In this document: positions 33,947 through 44,750 of the stretch, piece by piece | How the letters are laid out: each line of letters opens with the position of its first letter | Position numbering within the stretch: the first letter of the stretch is position 1 | Assembly (NCBI RefSeq): GCF_017591425.1 | Contig: NW_024465885.1 | Span: forward strand, 43,147,001 to 43,211,000 | From: Ochotona curzoniae | Taxonomy: Eukaryota > Chordata > Mammalia > Lagomorpha > Ochotonidae | Length of the DNA stretch: 64,000 nucleotides | Direction of reading: 5' to 3' | Made by a program: the position numbers and the translations under genes | The notes under the pieces: generated by a model | What the model saw: only the letters and a program-made list of their open reading frames with translations | Told to the model about the DNA's origin: nothing | Database searches by the model: none

Positions 33947-35555
33947 TTGTGACAATGGCACTTGCCTCAAGGCAGACCTAATCCGTGAAAATTCCAATTA
34001 ATATAAATCACCGATTGGCAAGTATTAGCTGCTTCTCTACCCAAAGAAGTTGAGTTAGGAGCCCTGCCTCTTAGATGGCTCCATGAATACATCTGTACTA
34101 CGACCTTATTCCAGGCGACCCCCTAAAGCCAAGAACAACCTTGTGGGGAAGCAGGGGGCTCCGCAGTTCCCTTCAGTACCCCAGAAGGGAGGGGATACTT
34201 CACTAGGGACAACAGGTGTCTGCCAGGCAAAGTTCATAGACTCAAGGAAGGGACATGTCAACACCTGTCTTGTTCATTCTTAGGGCTTGCTTCTGTCTGC
34301 AGCTGTAGATACTCGTTGTCTTATCTTTTTGGGCTGTTAGGAGACACCCCCTGCTGAATTCATCCCTTCATGGCATGGTATCATAAGCCGGTGCTGGGTA
34401 AGCTCCTCTGGCTTGGCACATTTGGGAAGACACTTGTTGCGCGAAGAGGCCATGATGGCTTTGGACTACTGCAACGTTCCATTTGCCAGTGAACTTGTAC
34501 CGTGCTGTCTCTGGCTCCTCAACCTGTACAACTTGTTGCTCAGGATGACTGTGTGGAATGAAATAGGCTTCTCCCAAGTTCCATTTGCGAAGAAGGAAGG
34601 GCATTTCAGAACATGTGGCCAGAGAGGGGTGAGTTGGAGTTTGTCAATCACAGGAACTAGGGGTAGAGGTCAATTTAGCAGGAGAACTAAGGAGAAATAC
34701 AACCAGCTTTAAAGGTGCGGACTCTAAGGCCCAAAGAGGAGAATCACCAATAATATAGAGCCGTAAGGAGTTTTCTACTTCTGGCACCTTGTATCAACTC
34801 TCTTCTGAGAACCAAAGGCCTGGCAGCCATGTGACTGGCCAGAGTCCCAACCAAGCAGCCCAAAGCAACGCGTTTGTGTGAATTCTTTTGTCGTGACTTC
34901 CATTCCCTGGGGAGTGGCAATGTGTTTCTCCAGGCATTGGTCAGTGACTGGCATTGTGGACCTCACCCCATGCTCAGTTCTTGCTCCTGAGTACTCTCCA
35001 AAAGCTAGAACCCTGTCGGCCTGCCCTTGTCCCCTCACTCAACCTCCTGCCCAGCCCAGTCTGGAACCCAGACCATTCCCTGCCCTCCCAGTGTAGGAAA
35101 GGAACATTGGCTGATGCCCGAAGGGTGGGAGTGCCTGTTTAGGGGAAGCATAAACTGGCGCGCTAGCTCAACCAGGCACCCCTGAATGAGATGGGCGTTC
35201 CATCTGTCCTACAAGTTAACATTTGTGATGCTGGTCAGGGCTTGCTTTCCAGAAACTTCCTTGTGAGCTGCTGAGCTTTCATCCTGAGCTCAGGAGTCCT
35301 GCCCTTGGAGGGGTGGTTTGCTGTCCCCCAAGAGCCCAGACGAGGTGCTTCCTGAAGACAGGAAGAGACTGGTGTCCATGCACACAGGAGGTTTCCACCA
35401 GCCCCCACTCTGCTATGCACTTCCCAGCTCCCACCACACAGAACACAGCCCTGCCCGGCTTGTTAGCATGGAGCCCACCAGGGACTTGAGAGGGTTGAAT
35501 TACTTTAACAGAACCTTGGCCTCATGCCGCCTCAATACCCAAGGAGTCTCCCTGG

Positions 35556-35851
35556 GCATTTTAAACATTATTTATTTGAAAGTGGGAGAGATCTCCCATC
35601 TGCTGGTTCACTCCCTGAATGACTGCAATGACAGGCCTAGGCCAGGCTGAAGCTAGGAGCCTGAAACTCCATCTAGGTCTCCCATGTGGGCAGCAGGAGC
35701 CCAGCTGCTTGGACCATCCTCTGCTGCCTTCCCAGGAGCACGCACAGGAAGCTGGGTCGGAAGCAGAGTAGCCAGGACTCAAGCAAGTGTTCATGTGCAG
35801 TGTCGGCATTACAGGTGGCAGCTTCACATGCTGTACCACAACACTGGTCCC
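35556..35851 (-). repeat. CSINE
   Basis: TTTTAAACATTATTTATTTG tail with a shortened GA block, GGTCTCCCATGTGGGCAGCA and GCTGTACCACAACACTGGTC terminus. It lies in EVA1C intron 2. Confidence 0.88.
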
Positions 35852-36287
35852 CTGCCTGAACATTCTTCCTAGTGGATGTGCATCTGCCCCAGGTCTGAGG
35901 ATGGGCTGACACCTAGGAAGCGGGGGAAAGGAGGGCACCTGACCCTCTCCTGACACTCTGGGAGCGTGCCCCTAGGAAGCCCTGGTTTCTGTAGGCAAGC
36001 CCGGGGCATCTGTATTTGTCATGGGCCATGCTGGTTCTGCGTGGGAATGGTGGGAACCTGGGCAGACACAAGACCAAGTACTGGCCCATACATGGGCCCA
36101 TGGGGGCTAGGTCCAGCAGCGGCCACAGGGCAGTTTCACCAATAGATAAGGGCGTCTTTGGGACAACAGCAGGAGGGAGATGGGGAGAGGGAGAGGAGGT
36201 TCAAGGAAAGCTTTTAAACCCAGTGTTCAATGGTGTTTGGCTAAGAATGTCATCTAGGACCCAGCACAAAAACTCAATCAATTAATC

Positions 36288-36585
36288 CCCCTTCAAACAC
36301 TAGGATCCCATATGGGTGCTGGTTTATGCCCTAGCTGATTCACTTCCCATCTAGCTCCCTGCTTGTGGCCTGGGAAAGCAGTGGAGGACTGCCCAAATTC
36401 ATAGGACCCTGCACCTGTATGGTATACCTGGAAGAAGCTGCTGGCTTCAGATCGGCTCAGCTCTGGCTGTTTTGGCTACATGGGGAGTGAACCAGCAGAC
36501 AGAAGACATTTCTGTCTCCTCTTCTCTCTGTAAATCTGCCTTAATAACAACAATAATAAAATAGTAATAATAATAATAATAGACA
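36288..36585 (+). repeat. CSINE, 5'-truncated, with (AAT)n tail
   Basis: The head is missing. The element begins near CACTAGGATCCCATATGGGT and runs through TGGCCTGGGAAAGCAGTGGA to TCTGTAAATCTGCC, followed by an expanded AAC/AAT tail (36540-36582). Confidence 0.87.
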
Positions 36586-37146
36586 TCACTCTACCAGGGA
36601 ACAGTGGTTCTGTTCCACTGTTTCAATACTCTGTTCCACAGAGTCTTGGTCAGGGCAGGAATCAGCTTTTTGTTGGCTGGGGTGGAAGGCCATGAGCTGA
36701 CAAGGGCTTGAACTCCCAGACCATGCCCTGGATCCAACTGGCTACTTACAAGAATGAGGAGCCATGACTGTGACTCCTGGACACCATGGCCTGGTGGGCT
36801 AGGCAGCTAGGGGAGCCTCCTTAAGGGCCCCTGGATACCAGCAGGTGCCCTGGTCTCATCTGTGTCTCCCGCATCCTCCACAATGCCTTGCTCCTGTCAA
36901 AGACCTCAGCAGTAATGCCAGCCATGCGGCCGCTTCCTGCTGGGCTTCTGCCAGCCCTCCACCCCCAGCAGAAGGCAGGGGGCCAGGGGCTACCCTGTCA
37001 CCCTGACGCATGTGCTGCAGCCAGGCAGTGATGCGTTCTTGCCTCTCCCTCCCCAGAGCCCAGCACAGTTTGGGTATGGGGTCTGGTGGACACAGTACAT
37101 GGTATGCTGTTCTCAAGCCTGTGCCTTTTCTGTCCCCTCCTTCTAG

Positions 37147-37270
37147 AAGGTGCTGGATGAGTGCCAGAACCAGCGGGCCTGCCACCTCCTGGTCAATAGC
37201 CGTGTCTTTGGACCTGACCTTTGTCCAGGAAGCAATAAATACCTGCTGGTCTCCTTTAAATGCCAACCTA
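37147..37270 (+). CDS. EVA1C: EVA1C exon 3 (second half of SUEL lectin domain 1)
   Basis: The acceptor TTCTAG follows a pyrimidine-rich run. 41 codons plus one base read KVLDECQNQRACHLLVNSR through GPDLCPGSNKY to LLVSFKCQP, closing lectin domain 1. The four cysteines (local 6, 12, 26, 39) bring the domain total to eight, the usual SUEL count. The GPDLCPG turn and the LLVSFKC last strand are family hallmarks. The donor is a perfect GTAAGT at 37271, and the one-base overhang (A) joins exon 4 to make Asn of the PNELKNKT linker. A 234-residue open frame (37010-37714) overlaps here in the wrong frame and should be ignored. Confidence 0.96.
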
Positions 37271-37922
37271 GTAAGTAACTTCCACGGGGGTTGGACTGTG
37301 GGCTTGGGATGCTCTTCTCAGTCCTGCACACTGCAGATGCAGTCACCTGCTGGTCAACAGACACTCGGGTTCCTAGGACTATCCGGATACATGCAGAGTC
37401 AGCTTGTGAGGGCGGGAAGGGAGCCAGAGGCTGATGGTGTGTGTACACATGCGCACGCTTCCCTTCAGGTGCCTGAAGGTAAAACATCCTTGCTGATGCT
37501 GGAACCGTCAGGAGTGGGGAGACTGCATCCAGGGCTTCTCAGAATGGAGACCCAGTGCTGCTTTCCCAGGCTGCCTTGCTGTGTGCCCTTTGTCCTAGAG
37601 GATCAGGAGAGCAGATGCCACCTGAGCCACTGGCTCTGGCCCTCAGGAGCTGCTTCTCCCATTTCCAGTGCTGGCCAGGCTGTCCTGGACTGGGTTTGCT
37701 CCCTAGGAGAGTGAGAGAGGATATGGCTGAGAATGTCTTTTATTCTGATTGTTCTACTTTTCTCCATGGACCCTCATTGTCATTCTGGGGTGCACAGGTC
37801 TTTGTGATGAGCCTGTTGCTCACCAGAAATAACCACATCTCCCAGAGTGAAGGGCCTCCCGAGAGACACACATCACATGCTGGGCCGCAGCATCACAGCA
37901 GCCCAGACAACTGGTTGAAAAG

Positions 37923-38258
37923 AAATGACAGTAGTGATGGTGCTACGGCGTAGTACGTTAAGCCTCCACATAAGGTGCTTACATCCCATGGGGACACCAG
38001 TTCAAATCCCTGCTCCCCTTGCAATCTGGCTCCCTGTTAATGTCCTGGGTAAGCAATGAAGGATGGTCCAAGTCTGTGAGTTCCTCAATTTATCTGATCA
38101 CCCAGAAGAAGCCCCTGGGTCCTGGCTTTGGACCAATTCAGCTCTGGTTTTTGCAGCCATTTGAGGAGTGAACCAGAAGATGGAACTATCTCCTCTCTGT
38201 CTCTTTTCTCTCTATAAATCTAGCTTTCACATAAAAATAAATCTCTAAAAAATGACAG
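37923..38258 (+). repeat. CSINE with 9-bp TSD
   Basis: AAATGACAG at 37923-37931 and 38250-38258 brackets a + strand copy (37932-38249) that ends in CATAAAAATAAATCTC. The head has a GGTGCTACGGCGTAGTACGT variant. Confidence 0.9.
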
Positions 38259-38446
38259 CAGCAATTACGCACCAAAACCCAAGCGGCAACCATTTTCCAA
38301 GTTCTCCCTGCATCCCAGCACAACCCATTTTTTTGGCATGAGTTCCCCGATTATTCTTGTCTGAGCCCAGCATTCCTGAGACCTTGGTGCCCTAGGTCTT
38401 GTGGCTTTCACTGACTACCCAGGTCTCTGTGGCACTGGCTGACGGT

Positions 38447-38890
38447 GCATGTGCAGTCACACTCACTCACACACTCAGATACCCACTTGCATGCATGTTC
38501 ATGCATGCTATCATACCACACACATGACACACATGTGGTCAGGTGCATGCCTTCGAACACACATGGTAGCTACTCACGGTCACACCAAGTACACAGTGGG
38601 CATGCTCACTGTCACACACACATATACAGTCATCCAACATGCATGGTAGTCACACACACTCACACATACACTGTCACACTACATGCTCAATGGATACACA
38701 GGTCGTCACATACACCTTTGTACAACATGCGAGCCAGTTGTGCACACACCTTGACGTAACACACCATTGCATACTGTCACACATACCATTGTGCCTTAGA
38801 GTGTCATACCCCCTCACACGTATCCATATGCTCACACCCACGCACTCACACATGCACACTCAACCTTACCCTGCACATCACACATGCTCC
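38447..38890 (+). repeat. CA-rich degenerate minisatellite
   Basis: About 440 bp built from CACACA, TCACAC, ATGCATG and CACATGGTAG motifs. Partly repeated phrases such as GTCACAC...ACACTCACACATAC recur at irregular spacing. Translations that look repetitive come from this composition. Confidence 0.85.
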
Positions 38891-39141
38891 ACAATCACCC
38901 ACTGTGCTCTGGCGGAATGATGACTGGCCCTCCCTCCCTGGAGCAGCCTCTAGAAGATGTTACCAGCTGCTGCCTCTGCCTACAGATCCCAGGGACATTC
39001 ATCCAGAGCTGCCCCAGGCATCCCTCCAGGCTAGGTCTCCAGGACTGAGAGCGAGAGCACCTTGGCTGCTCTTAGCTTTGCCTTCTTCTCTCCTCCCATG
39101 AACAAAGAAACCCCACCCCCTTTTTAAAGTGGCCTTTGTTC

Positions 39142-39223
39142 CAAATATTAGCAGCCCTATAAAACTGTACTACATAATATAATGTAAGCAACAATAAAAA
39201 AAAAAAAACAAATATTAGCAGCC
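39142..39223 (+). mobile_element. Tiny 5'-truncated young L1 with perfect 15-bp TSD
   Basis: CAAATATTAGCAGCC lies at 39142-39156 and 39209-39223. Between them are only 52 bp: the last stretch of an L1 3' UTR (CTATAAAACTGTACTACATA ... GCAACAATAAA) plus about 13 A. The unique part is identical to the L1 end at about 10050-10090, which indicates two insertions from the same recently active L1 family. Confidence 0.93.
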
Positions 39224-39539
39224 GGGGAACTCTAACTCTTTCTTGTGCTAGTCTTTCCTTTGCCTGTATGTTTGACATTTTGCATAATAAAAAGTAGGGA
39301 AACCCCAGCCATTGGTCCTTGTAAAGCTGTCTGGGCCCTGGCTCCGTGGCTGCTGGGCCTCAGCCTCCTGACCACAGTGTGCAGGTGGCATCTTCATTTT
39401 CTTTCTGCAGACAGGGCTAAGTACCTGCTTTACCGGGTGTTGGGTCAGGGGTCTCCTGCCGGGTTTCTCTGTCCTGAGCAGGTGCAGCATCCTCTTCTGG
39501 CCACCTCGCAATATTGTAACATGAATGGTCATCCCCTGA

Positions 39540-39790
39540 CTGCTCTTCTTATGCTTTCATTTCTGCCCCCTTTGCAAAGAGATTTACCTTGTCTATTCAA
39601 ATGCTTGAATGAAGACCCTGCCCCAACCTTGTGTCCTCATTCTTCCTGATCACAGCATCTTGCCTTGGGCCTCCTCCGTAGCCCCCTATCCCCACCAGTG
39701 TGTAAGGATCTTGAGCACAGGGACACTACCCTTGACCATTGCCATTCCAGAGTGTCAGGTGCACAGGGAGTGTATGTGGTGCAATGCTCA
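39540..39790 (+). mobile_element. LINE-2 remnant
   Basis: CTGCCCCCTTTGCAAAGAG is followed later by GTGTGTAAGGATCTTGAGCA, CAGGGACACTACCC and CAGAGTGTCAGGTGCACAGG. This parallels the L2 3' end (TGTGAGCTCCTTGAGGGCAGGG...GCCTGGCACA). Heavily decayed. Confidence 0.5.
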
Positions 39791-41466
39791 CCTCGCCGGG
39801 GCCAGTGCTGCATTCAGCCCTGGGAAAACACAGGCAAGCACATCCTAACTACCCAGACTGTACAGTCTAGGAGGCCTTTCGTTTCTGTGGGATCACAGAA
39901 GCATGCATAAGCTGTTGGGCGGAGGCTGGGCTTCCACAGAGAGACACCTGTTTGGCTCTTTGCGAGGAGCTCATAGGAGGGATCAGTCTCGGCCAGAGAC
40001 TCGGCAGAGATTTCTGAAGGAAGCCATGGTGATGCTGAGAAGGTAGGGCTGGGGACACAGAAAGTGCACTTCCCACACAGCCTGTGGCTTATGAGCGCAG
40101 GGTATACAGGTACCAACAGTGAAGGGGTGGGTGGAGGAGAGGAGCTGGACGGAGCTCAGGTCAGAAGCTGGAGCAGAAACTGGCTCTGGTGGCAAAGAGG
40201 TGGGGGGTGTGTGGCGGAGCATCTTCAGGAAGGAGCTATGATGAGGTTGTAAAGCCCTGGGGACTGCCCATGGAGGATAGATGGGAAAGCAGCACCCGTG
40301 GGCAACCAGGCCCTTGGCAGCCTGCAGCAGGCCTGGCAGGTGGTTCCCATTAAGGCCGTCAGACACAGGGGTCAGTGACGTGGTCTCCACGTCCTCTCCT
40401 CTCCTGGGGCTCCTTTGCTCCCAGCTCCAGTCCATGCAGGGCATGGATTGGCCCAAGCCTCCCCCTGCTTGCTGCCTCAGTGCCTCAGGGGTGCCCAGAG
40501 CCAAGTCTTACTGTGAGTCACTTAGCCTCAGCTCCTCACGGCTCAACCCAGGTTCTGTGAACTTGACTTTGGTGGAGATATTTAGGAAATGGGCAGACAC
40601 GGTCAGTTGCAGTGTGACCTTGGGCCATGAGGAGGCAGCAGGAACCTTGCTGCGACTCTGACATGAGTTCTGAAAGTGAAAGACTGTGACCTTTCTGCCC
40701 AGGGCCACTGTCAGACTAACATGACAGCACTGCCAGTGCAATGCTTGTCGTGAACCTGTCAGGGAGTTGAGGCCAGTCAGCGGGCACTGGTATGTGAGTC
40801 CTCGGAGCTGGCTCAAGGAATCCTAGCTCAAGCTGAGAACGACAGATCGAGGTGGAAGCCAGGGGGAGGGAGTGGTGTGGTCTGCCCCCGGTGCAGACAA
40901 TGTAGGGTATATTGTCTGTCGAGAAGGTAAGAGCACAAAATGACCGCCACCTGGGTGCACTTGATGTCCGCCCGCTCTGACATTCAAATGCACTGTTGAT
41001 CATCACTCACTCTGCTTGCCCTAGATTCCTGGATGGTCTCATGCTTAGGAGAGACAGACGTAGGTGTCTCCAACTTGACCCTGGCGCCAAAGTGCTGAGC
41101 AGTCCAGTGGCATCTCTACTTCACATTTTGAATTTGTGTCTTTTTCCTCAGGCCAGTGAAATACCATTCCATCCTCTTTCACACACAGTTGGCAGCAGCA
41201 GTCAGAAGGATGTACATCTGATGCTCGGCTGTGAGCGTTGTGGGTTGGGTAGCACAGCCGGTAGAGCAACTGCATCCAATACATTTTAAGCTTAGGTGTT
41301 TTCACTTGGCAATGAGTCTGTGTTGATGTGATCTCCTGGTAAGGCAAGAGAGCATCTGGGAGGACCCATGCACTTGTTAAGAGCTAAGAGGGAGAACATG
41401 GCTGATGTCCTTTACGCTCAGGCATGGTTCTGCCTTCCCACGCACCTGTTACACCTCCCCCATTCT

Positions 41467-41553
41467 GTCCCCTCCAGGGCTATGCCCGCATAGTGCCGGT
41501 GACCCCCCCCCGTCCCCTCCAGGGCTATGCCCGCAGAGTGCCAGTGACCCCCC
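41467..41553 (+). repeat. 45-bp tandem duplication (2 copies)
   Basis: GTCCCCTCCAGGGCTATGCC starts at 41467 and again at 41512. Both copies continue CGCA(T/G)AGTGCC(G/A)GTGACCCCCC, differing at about two bases and in the length of the C run. This is a local recent duplication in intron 3. Confidence 0.93.
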
Positions 41554-42045
41554 TCTGGGAAAGCTGCCCACTCCTCCTCTAAGCCAACACCAACTGAGAA
41601 CCCCAACCGGTCTCTGAAACAAGTTCTCATTCTCTGAGAAAAGCAGCAGTTATGTTAGCCGTCCCGTTGTTTTTCTTGAATCCAGAAATGTCACTCTCGG
41701 GTGACCGTGAGTTAGCATATTCCCAGGGAACCCAGTGATTCAACAGTGGCCTAGGAGTATGTAATGAGACACGCTCAGGCCCTGTCCGTTCTAGGAGCTG
41801 ATTTGCCCATAATCTGGGGACAAATCGCTGGAGGTTTTGCAGGCAGGTGCTGGGTTACCCTGGGTGGATTAGAGCTGGCATCCAGGCTTCCAAAAATGAA
41901 TGGGTTTTAGTCAATCAAAGCGATGTCACTATAAGATGCATTTCACAATGTGTATTTAAAAAGCATAATACTTTAAAATTCCGAGCAAAAGAAAAAAACT
42001 TTTCTGCTCAAAAAGTCCCCAGCTCACTGAGATAAAACTCAGTTT

Positions 42046-42456
42046 CGTCCCGCCTTTTCCCTCCCGGCTTTCCGACCAGCTCAGCAGCTACAAGGCATCC
42101 CGGAGCTAGCTTGCCATCCGTGCTGCCGGAAGGTCGCAAGGTGCGTCAGCTCCGCCGGTGGCCAGCTCGTGCCCTCTTTTCTGCACTCAAGCGCAGCCTT
42201 CGCTCAGGCCCTTTGAAGTCAGGCAAGGTTTCGCAGCTTTGTTGGGACCCAGCCGCTTGCGCACAGTCTGGGGAGCCTGCACCAGGGCGGATGTGACTCA
42301 TCTGAGAGTCCTGCCCTGCGAAGACCCGGTCAGACTCTGCTCCTTTTAGAGAAACAAAACACAACTTCGCAGGGCTCCAGGTCTCAGCTGTGTGGCGCGC
42401 GGGTGGGGCTGGGGCCTCCAAAGCCTGTACTTGGCTGGCGCTCTCATTTTCCCTCG
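42046..42456. promoter_or_regulatory. CpG-island-like segment in intron 3
   Basis: I count 26 CpGs in about 410 bp of GC-rich sequence (for example GGTCGCAAGGTGCGTCAGCT, CCGCTTGCGCACAG, GGCGCGCGGG). By hand estimate this clears the usual GC and observed/expected thresholds or nearly so. Flanking sequence is AT-rich and CpG-poor. No SINE or other repeat explains it and no TATA box or protein-coding frame is evident. It could be an alternative EVA1C promoter, a bidirectional or lncRNA start, or a regulatory CpG island. The role is inference. Confidence 0.5.
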
Positions 42457-42689
42457 GTGAGGTGGTCTTTTCTGGATTTAAAGACGCTGGGCTTGACGTG
42501 AGCCTGCTGTCCACTCTGAGCTCCTGGGATGGGATTGCACCGCCATGATCACATCCAGCTGTGCTCCAGGATGCGTTCCAAGTCCCCCTCTGGGTTCCAG
42601 AAAGCAAGGATCTATAGTATAGCATCAAGTCCTGTATACCTGTTGCCCGTGGTTTCTCCTCTTCCTGTGTATCTAGGATAAAGACTCAT

Positions 42690-43085
42690 TGGTCAGTAAG
42701 GCATCATAAATGATCAACAATAGGGCTAATAATAAAACAGGTGGAGCAATTGAATAAAACCATCGGCATCACCACTCTGAGACCCTCATCAATGGAAATA
42801 AGGATTATGTGAACACAATTTGACAGTCGCTCTGGTAACCACTAACTGGTGAGTGACTAACAGCAGGTAGCATATGCAGTGTAGATACGCTGGACCCAGG
42901 GGAGATTCATGTCCGGGCCAGGACAGAGAGGGGTGATGAGAGATTTCATCATGCTGCTCAGAAAGGCAGGTGAAGTAAAAGGAGTGAGTGATTTCTTTCT
43001 GGAATTTTCCATTTAATATTTTTGAGCTGCCATTGACCTTGAGTGGCTAGAGTTGGGGAGAGGGAAAGATTGTGTAACAGACCAG
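42690..43085. mobile_element. Tigger-like (TcMar) DNA transposon relic
   Basis: TTTGACAGTCGCTCTGGTAA, CACTAACTGGTGAGTGACTA, GGTAGCATATGCAGTG, GATACGCTGGACC and TCTGGAATTTTCCATTTAAT follow, in order, the terminal region of the Tigger family as I remember it. A second copy of the same family is at 48240-48715 in the same orientation. The relic has no intact transposase. Confidence 0.65.
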
Positions 43086-43248
43086 CATCACCGAAGCTGG
43101 TGGTCATCATGATGGCCCCAAAAGCTTTCCCTTGTGCAGTTCAAGTTTGCCCTCACTCCTGCTTCTCTCTGTTTTTGGTAGAAAGTCGTGGGAATTGGGC
43201 ACTTTCAGAAAGATGTGCTTTGTATTTGGAAATCACTTTCTTTTACCT

Positions 43249-43559
43249 TAAAAATTTTTTTTTAATCTATTTGAGAGTCAGAATTACAAAGAAAGGAGAA
43301 ATGGAGAGAGAATCTCCCATCCACTCGTTGACTCCCCAAATGGCTATAATGGCTGAGGCAGAGCTAGTCCGAAGCCAAGAGCCAGAGGTTCTGCAAGGTC
43401 TCCTATGTGGGTGCAGGGGCCCAAGAATGTAGGTCAACTTTTGCTGCTTTCCCAGATACATTGGTGGGAAGTGAAGCAGCTGGGACGGGAACAGGTGCCC
43501 ATCTGGGACACTGGTATCACAGGTGTTGGCTTAACCAGTTATGTCACAATGTTGGTCCC
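43249..43559 (-). repeat. CSINE
   Basis: AAAATTTTTTTTTAATCTAT tail, GTTGACTCCCCAAATGGC, GGTCTCCTATGTGGGTGCAG and TTATGTCACAATGTTGGTCC terminus. It lies 163 bp after the Tigger-like relic. Confidence 0.89.
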
Positions 43560-43740
43560 TCTCTTTCACCTGTTAAATTTGGAGTTCAAGTGCCATTGAT
43601 TCTAGGCCCAGGGCTCCAGCCCTGCAGCCCCAGTGTGTGCTACTTACCCTTTCTGCACTTTGTAAGGTGGGAGCCTTCAGGCTGTTGTGGTTGCAACTCA
43701 GCGTAATAATAATTCAACATCTCAGATACATATATAGAAT

Positions 43741-43963
43741 TTTTAAAGATTTATTTATTTTTCTTGGAAAGTCAGACCTACAGAGAGAAGATACAGAATT
43801 CCATTTGGGTCACACGTTGGGTGGTGGGGCCCAGCAAACATGCTACCTGCCCAGCAAGGTTAGCAGGGAGCTGGATCAGAAGTAGAGCAGCCAGGACTCA
43901 AACTGCCACTCGTACAGGATATTGGTATCACAGGTGGTGGCTAGCCCACATCAATGGACCCTA
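43741..43963 (-). repeat. CSINE, internally deleted
   Basis: TTTTTAAAGATTTATTTATT tail and AGCAGGGAGCTGGATCAGAA are present, but the middle (TCTCCCATGTGG region) is reduced, giving about 223 bp. Confidence 0.82.
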
Positions 43964-43969
43964 ATATTT

Positions 43970-44293
43970 TTTTGAAGATTTTTTCATTATTATTGAAAAG
44001 GCAGTGTTACAGAAGGAGAAGGAGAAACAGAGATCTTCTACACATTGGTTCACTCCCCCAAATGGTTACCATAGCCAGAGCTGGGACAATCTGAGGCCAG
44101 TAGCCAAGAGCTTCTTCCAAATTTCCCACATGGGTATAGGAATCCAAGGGCTTGAACCATCTTCCTGTGCTTTACCAGGCCATAAGTAGGGAGCTGGATC
44201 AGAAGTAGAGCAGCTAGGACATGAACCAGCACCCTTATGGGACACCAGTGCTGCAAATGGAGAATTGCTCTATCATGCAATGGCACCAGCCGC
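43970..44293 (-). repeat. CSINE adjacent to exon 4
   Basis: Full-length minus copy with TTTGAAGATTTTTTCATTAT tail, TTCCCACATGGGTATAGG and GCAATGGCACCAGCCGC terminus. It ends about 305 bp before exon 4. Confidence 0.9.
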
Positions 44294-44597
44294 AAGGAGC
44301 AATTCTTGATGGGGCAGGGTTTGCTTTCAAATTATCTTGTTCTCTCTAAACACCCCGATGGGGAAGCAAGTTGTGGAGTTCAGGGTCAGGTTTACCTGTG
44401 CTGTCTCTCACTGGGACACATCTTCTTCCTGAAGAGGCTCCGCAAGGCTGGCTGGGGCATCCTGGTAGTCTCCCTCTCCTAGGGCCTAGTCTCCAGGGTG
44501 GAGTGTGGGATGAACCTCAGGCGTTTGGCCAATGGGGACGCAGGGCTTGCCTACTCCTTTGGAAGGAAGCTGATGGTGCTGTCTGTGTTTGTTGCAG

Positions 44598-44750
44598 ATG
44601 AATTAAAAAACAAAACAGTGTGTGAAGACCAGGAGCTGAAGCTTCATTGTCATGAGTCCAAGTTTCTCAACATCTACTCCGCAACCTACGGCAGGAGGAC
44701 CCAGGAGAGGGATGTCTGCGCCTCACAGGCTGGGTGGCTCCCCCCGTTTG
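44598..44750 (+). CDS. EVA1C: EVA1C exon 4 (first half of SUEL lectin domain 2)
   Basis: The acceptor GTTTGTTGCAG ends at 44597. Two bases complete the Asn codon begun in exon 3; 50 codons follow (ELKNKTVCEDQELKLHC through YSATYGRRTQERDVC to LPPF), then one base of the next codon. Visible are an NKT sequon, cysteines at local 8, 17 and 40, and the YGRR motif that marks SUEL/galactose-binding lectin domains. The segment after the third cysteine (AS-QAGW-LPPF) differs from the human sequence I recall more than the rest does, as expected for a surface loop. The donor is G|GTAGGT at 44751. The exon is 153 nt, phase 1-1, so skipping would keep the frame but break domain 2. Confidence 0.96.

Larger units (their letters stand above)
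33876..37146 (+). other. EVA1C: EVA1C intron 2
   Basis: A phase-0 intron of 3271 bp with donor GTACTG and acceptor CCCTCCTTCTAG. It contains a CT microsatellite close to the donor, one minus CSINE (35556-35851) and one 5'-truncated plus CSINE (36288-36585). 33943-35555 and 36590-37146 are otherwise unique sequence with nothing I recognise. Confidence 0.9.
37271..44597 (+). other. EVA1C: EVA1C intron 3
   Basis: A phase-1 intron of 7327 bp with consensus donor GTAAGT and acceptor TGTTTGTTGCAG. It contains plus and minus CSINEs, a CA-rich minisatellite (38447-38890), a 52-bp L1 insertion (39157-39208), an L2 remnant, a 45-bp tandem duplication, the CpG-rich segment at 42046-42456 and a Tigger-like element. 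39790-41460, 41560-42045 and 42460-42690 show nothing I can name. Confidence 0.9.

Noticed and set aside
37010..37714. 234-residue open frame on the plus strand overlapping exon 3
   Set aside because: It is in a different frame from the true EVA1C exon 3 and continues through both splice sites into intron.
38445..38920. His/Thr-rich repetitive protein
   Set aside because: The translations simply reflect CACACA-type repeats in all frames.
42146..42628. 160-residue minus-strand open frame over the CpG-rich segment
   Set aside because: GC-rich sequence lowers stop frequency. The peptide shows no domain and starts outside the CpG block, so I treat the region as regulatory at most.
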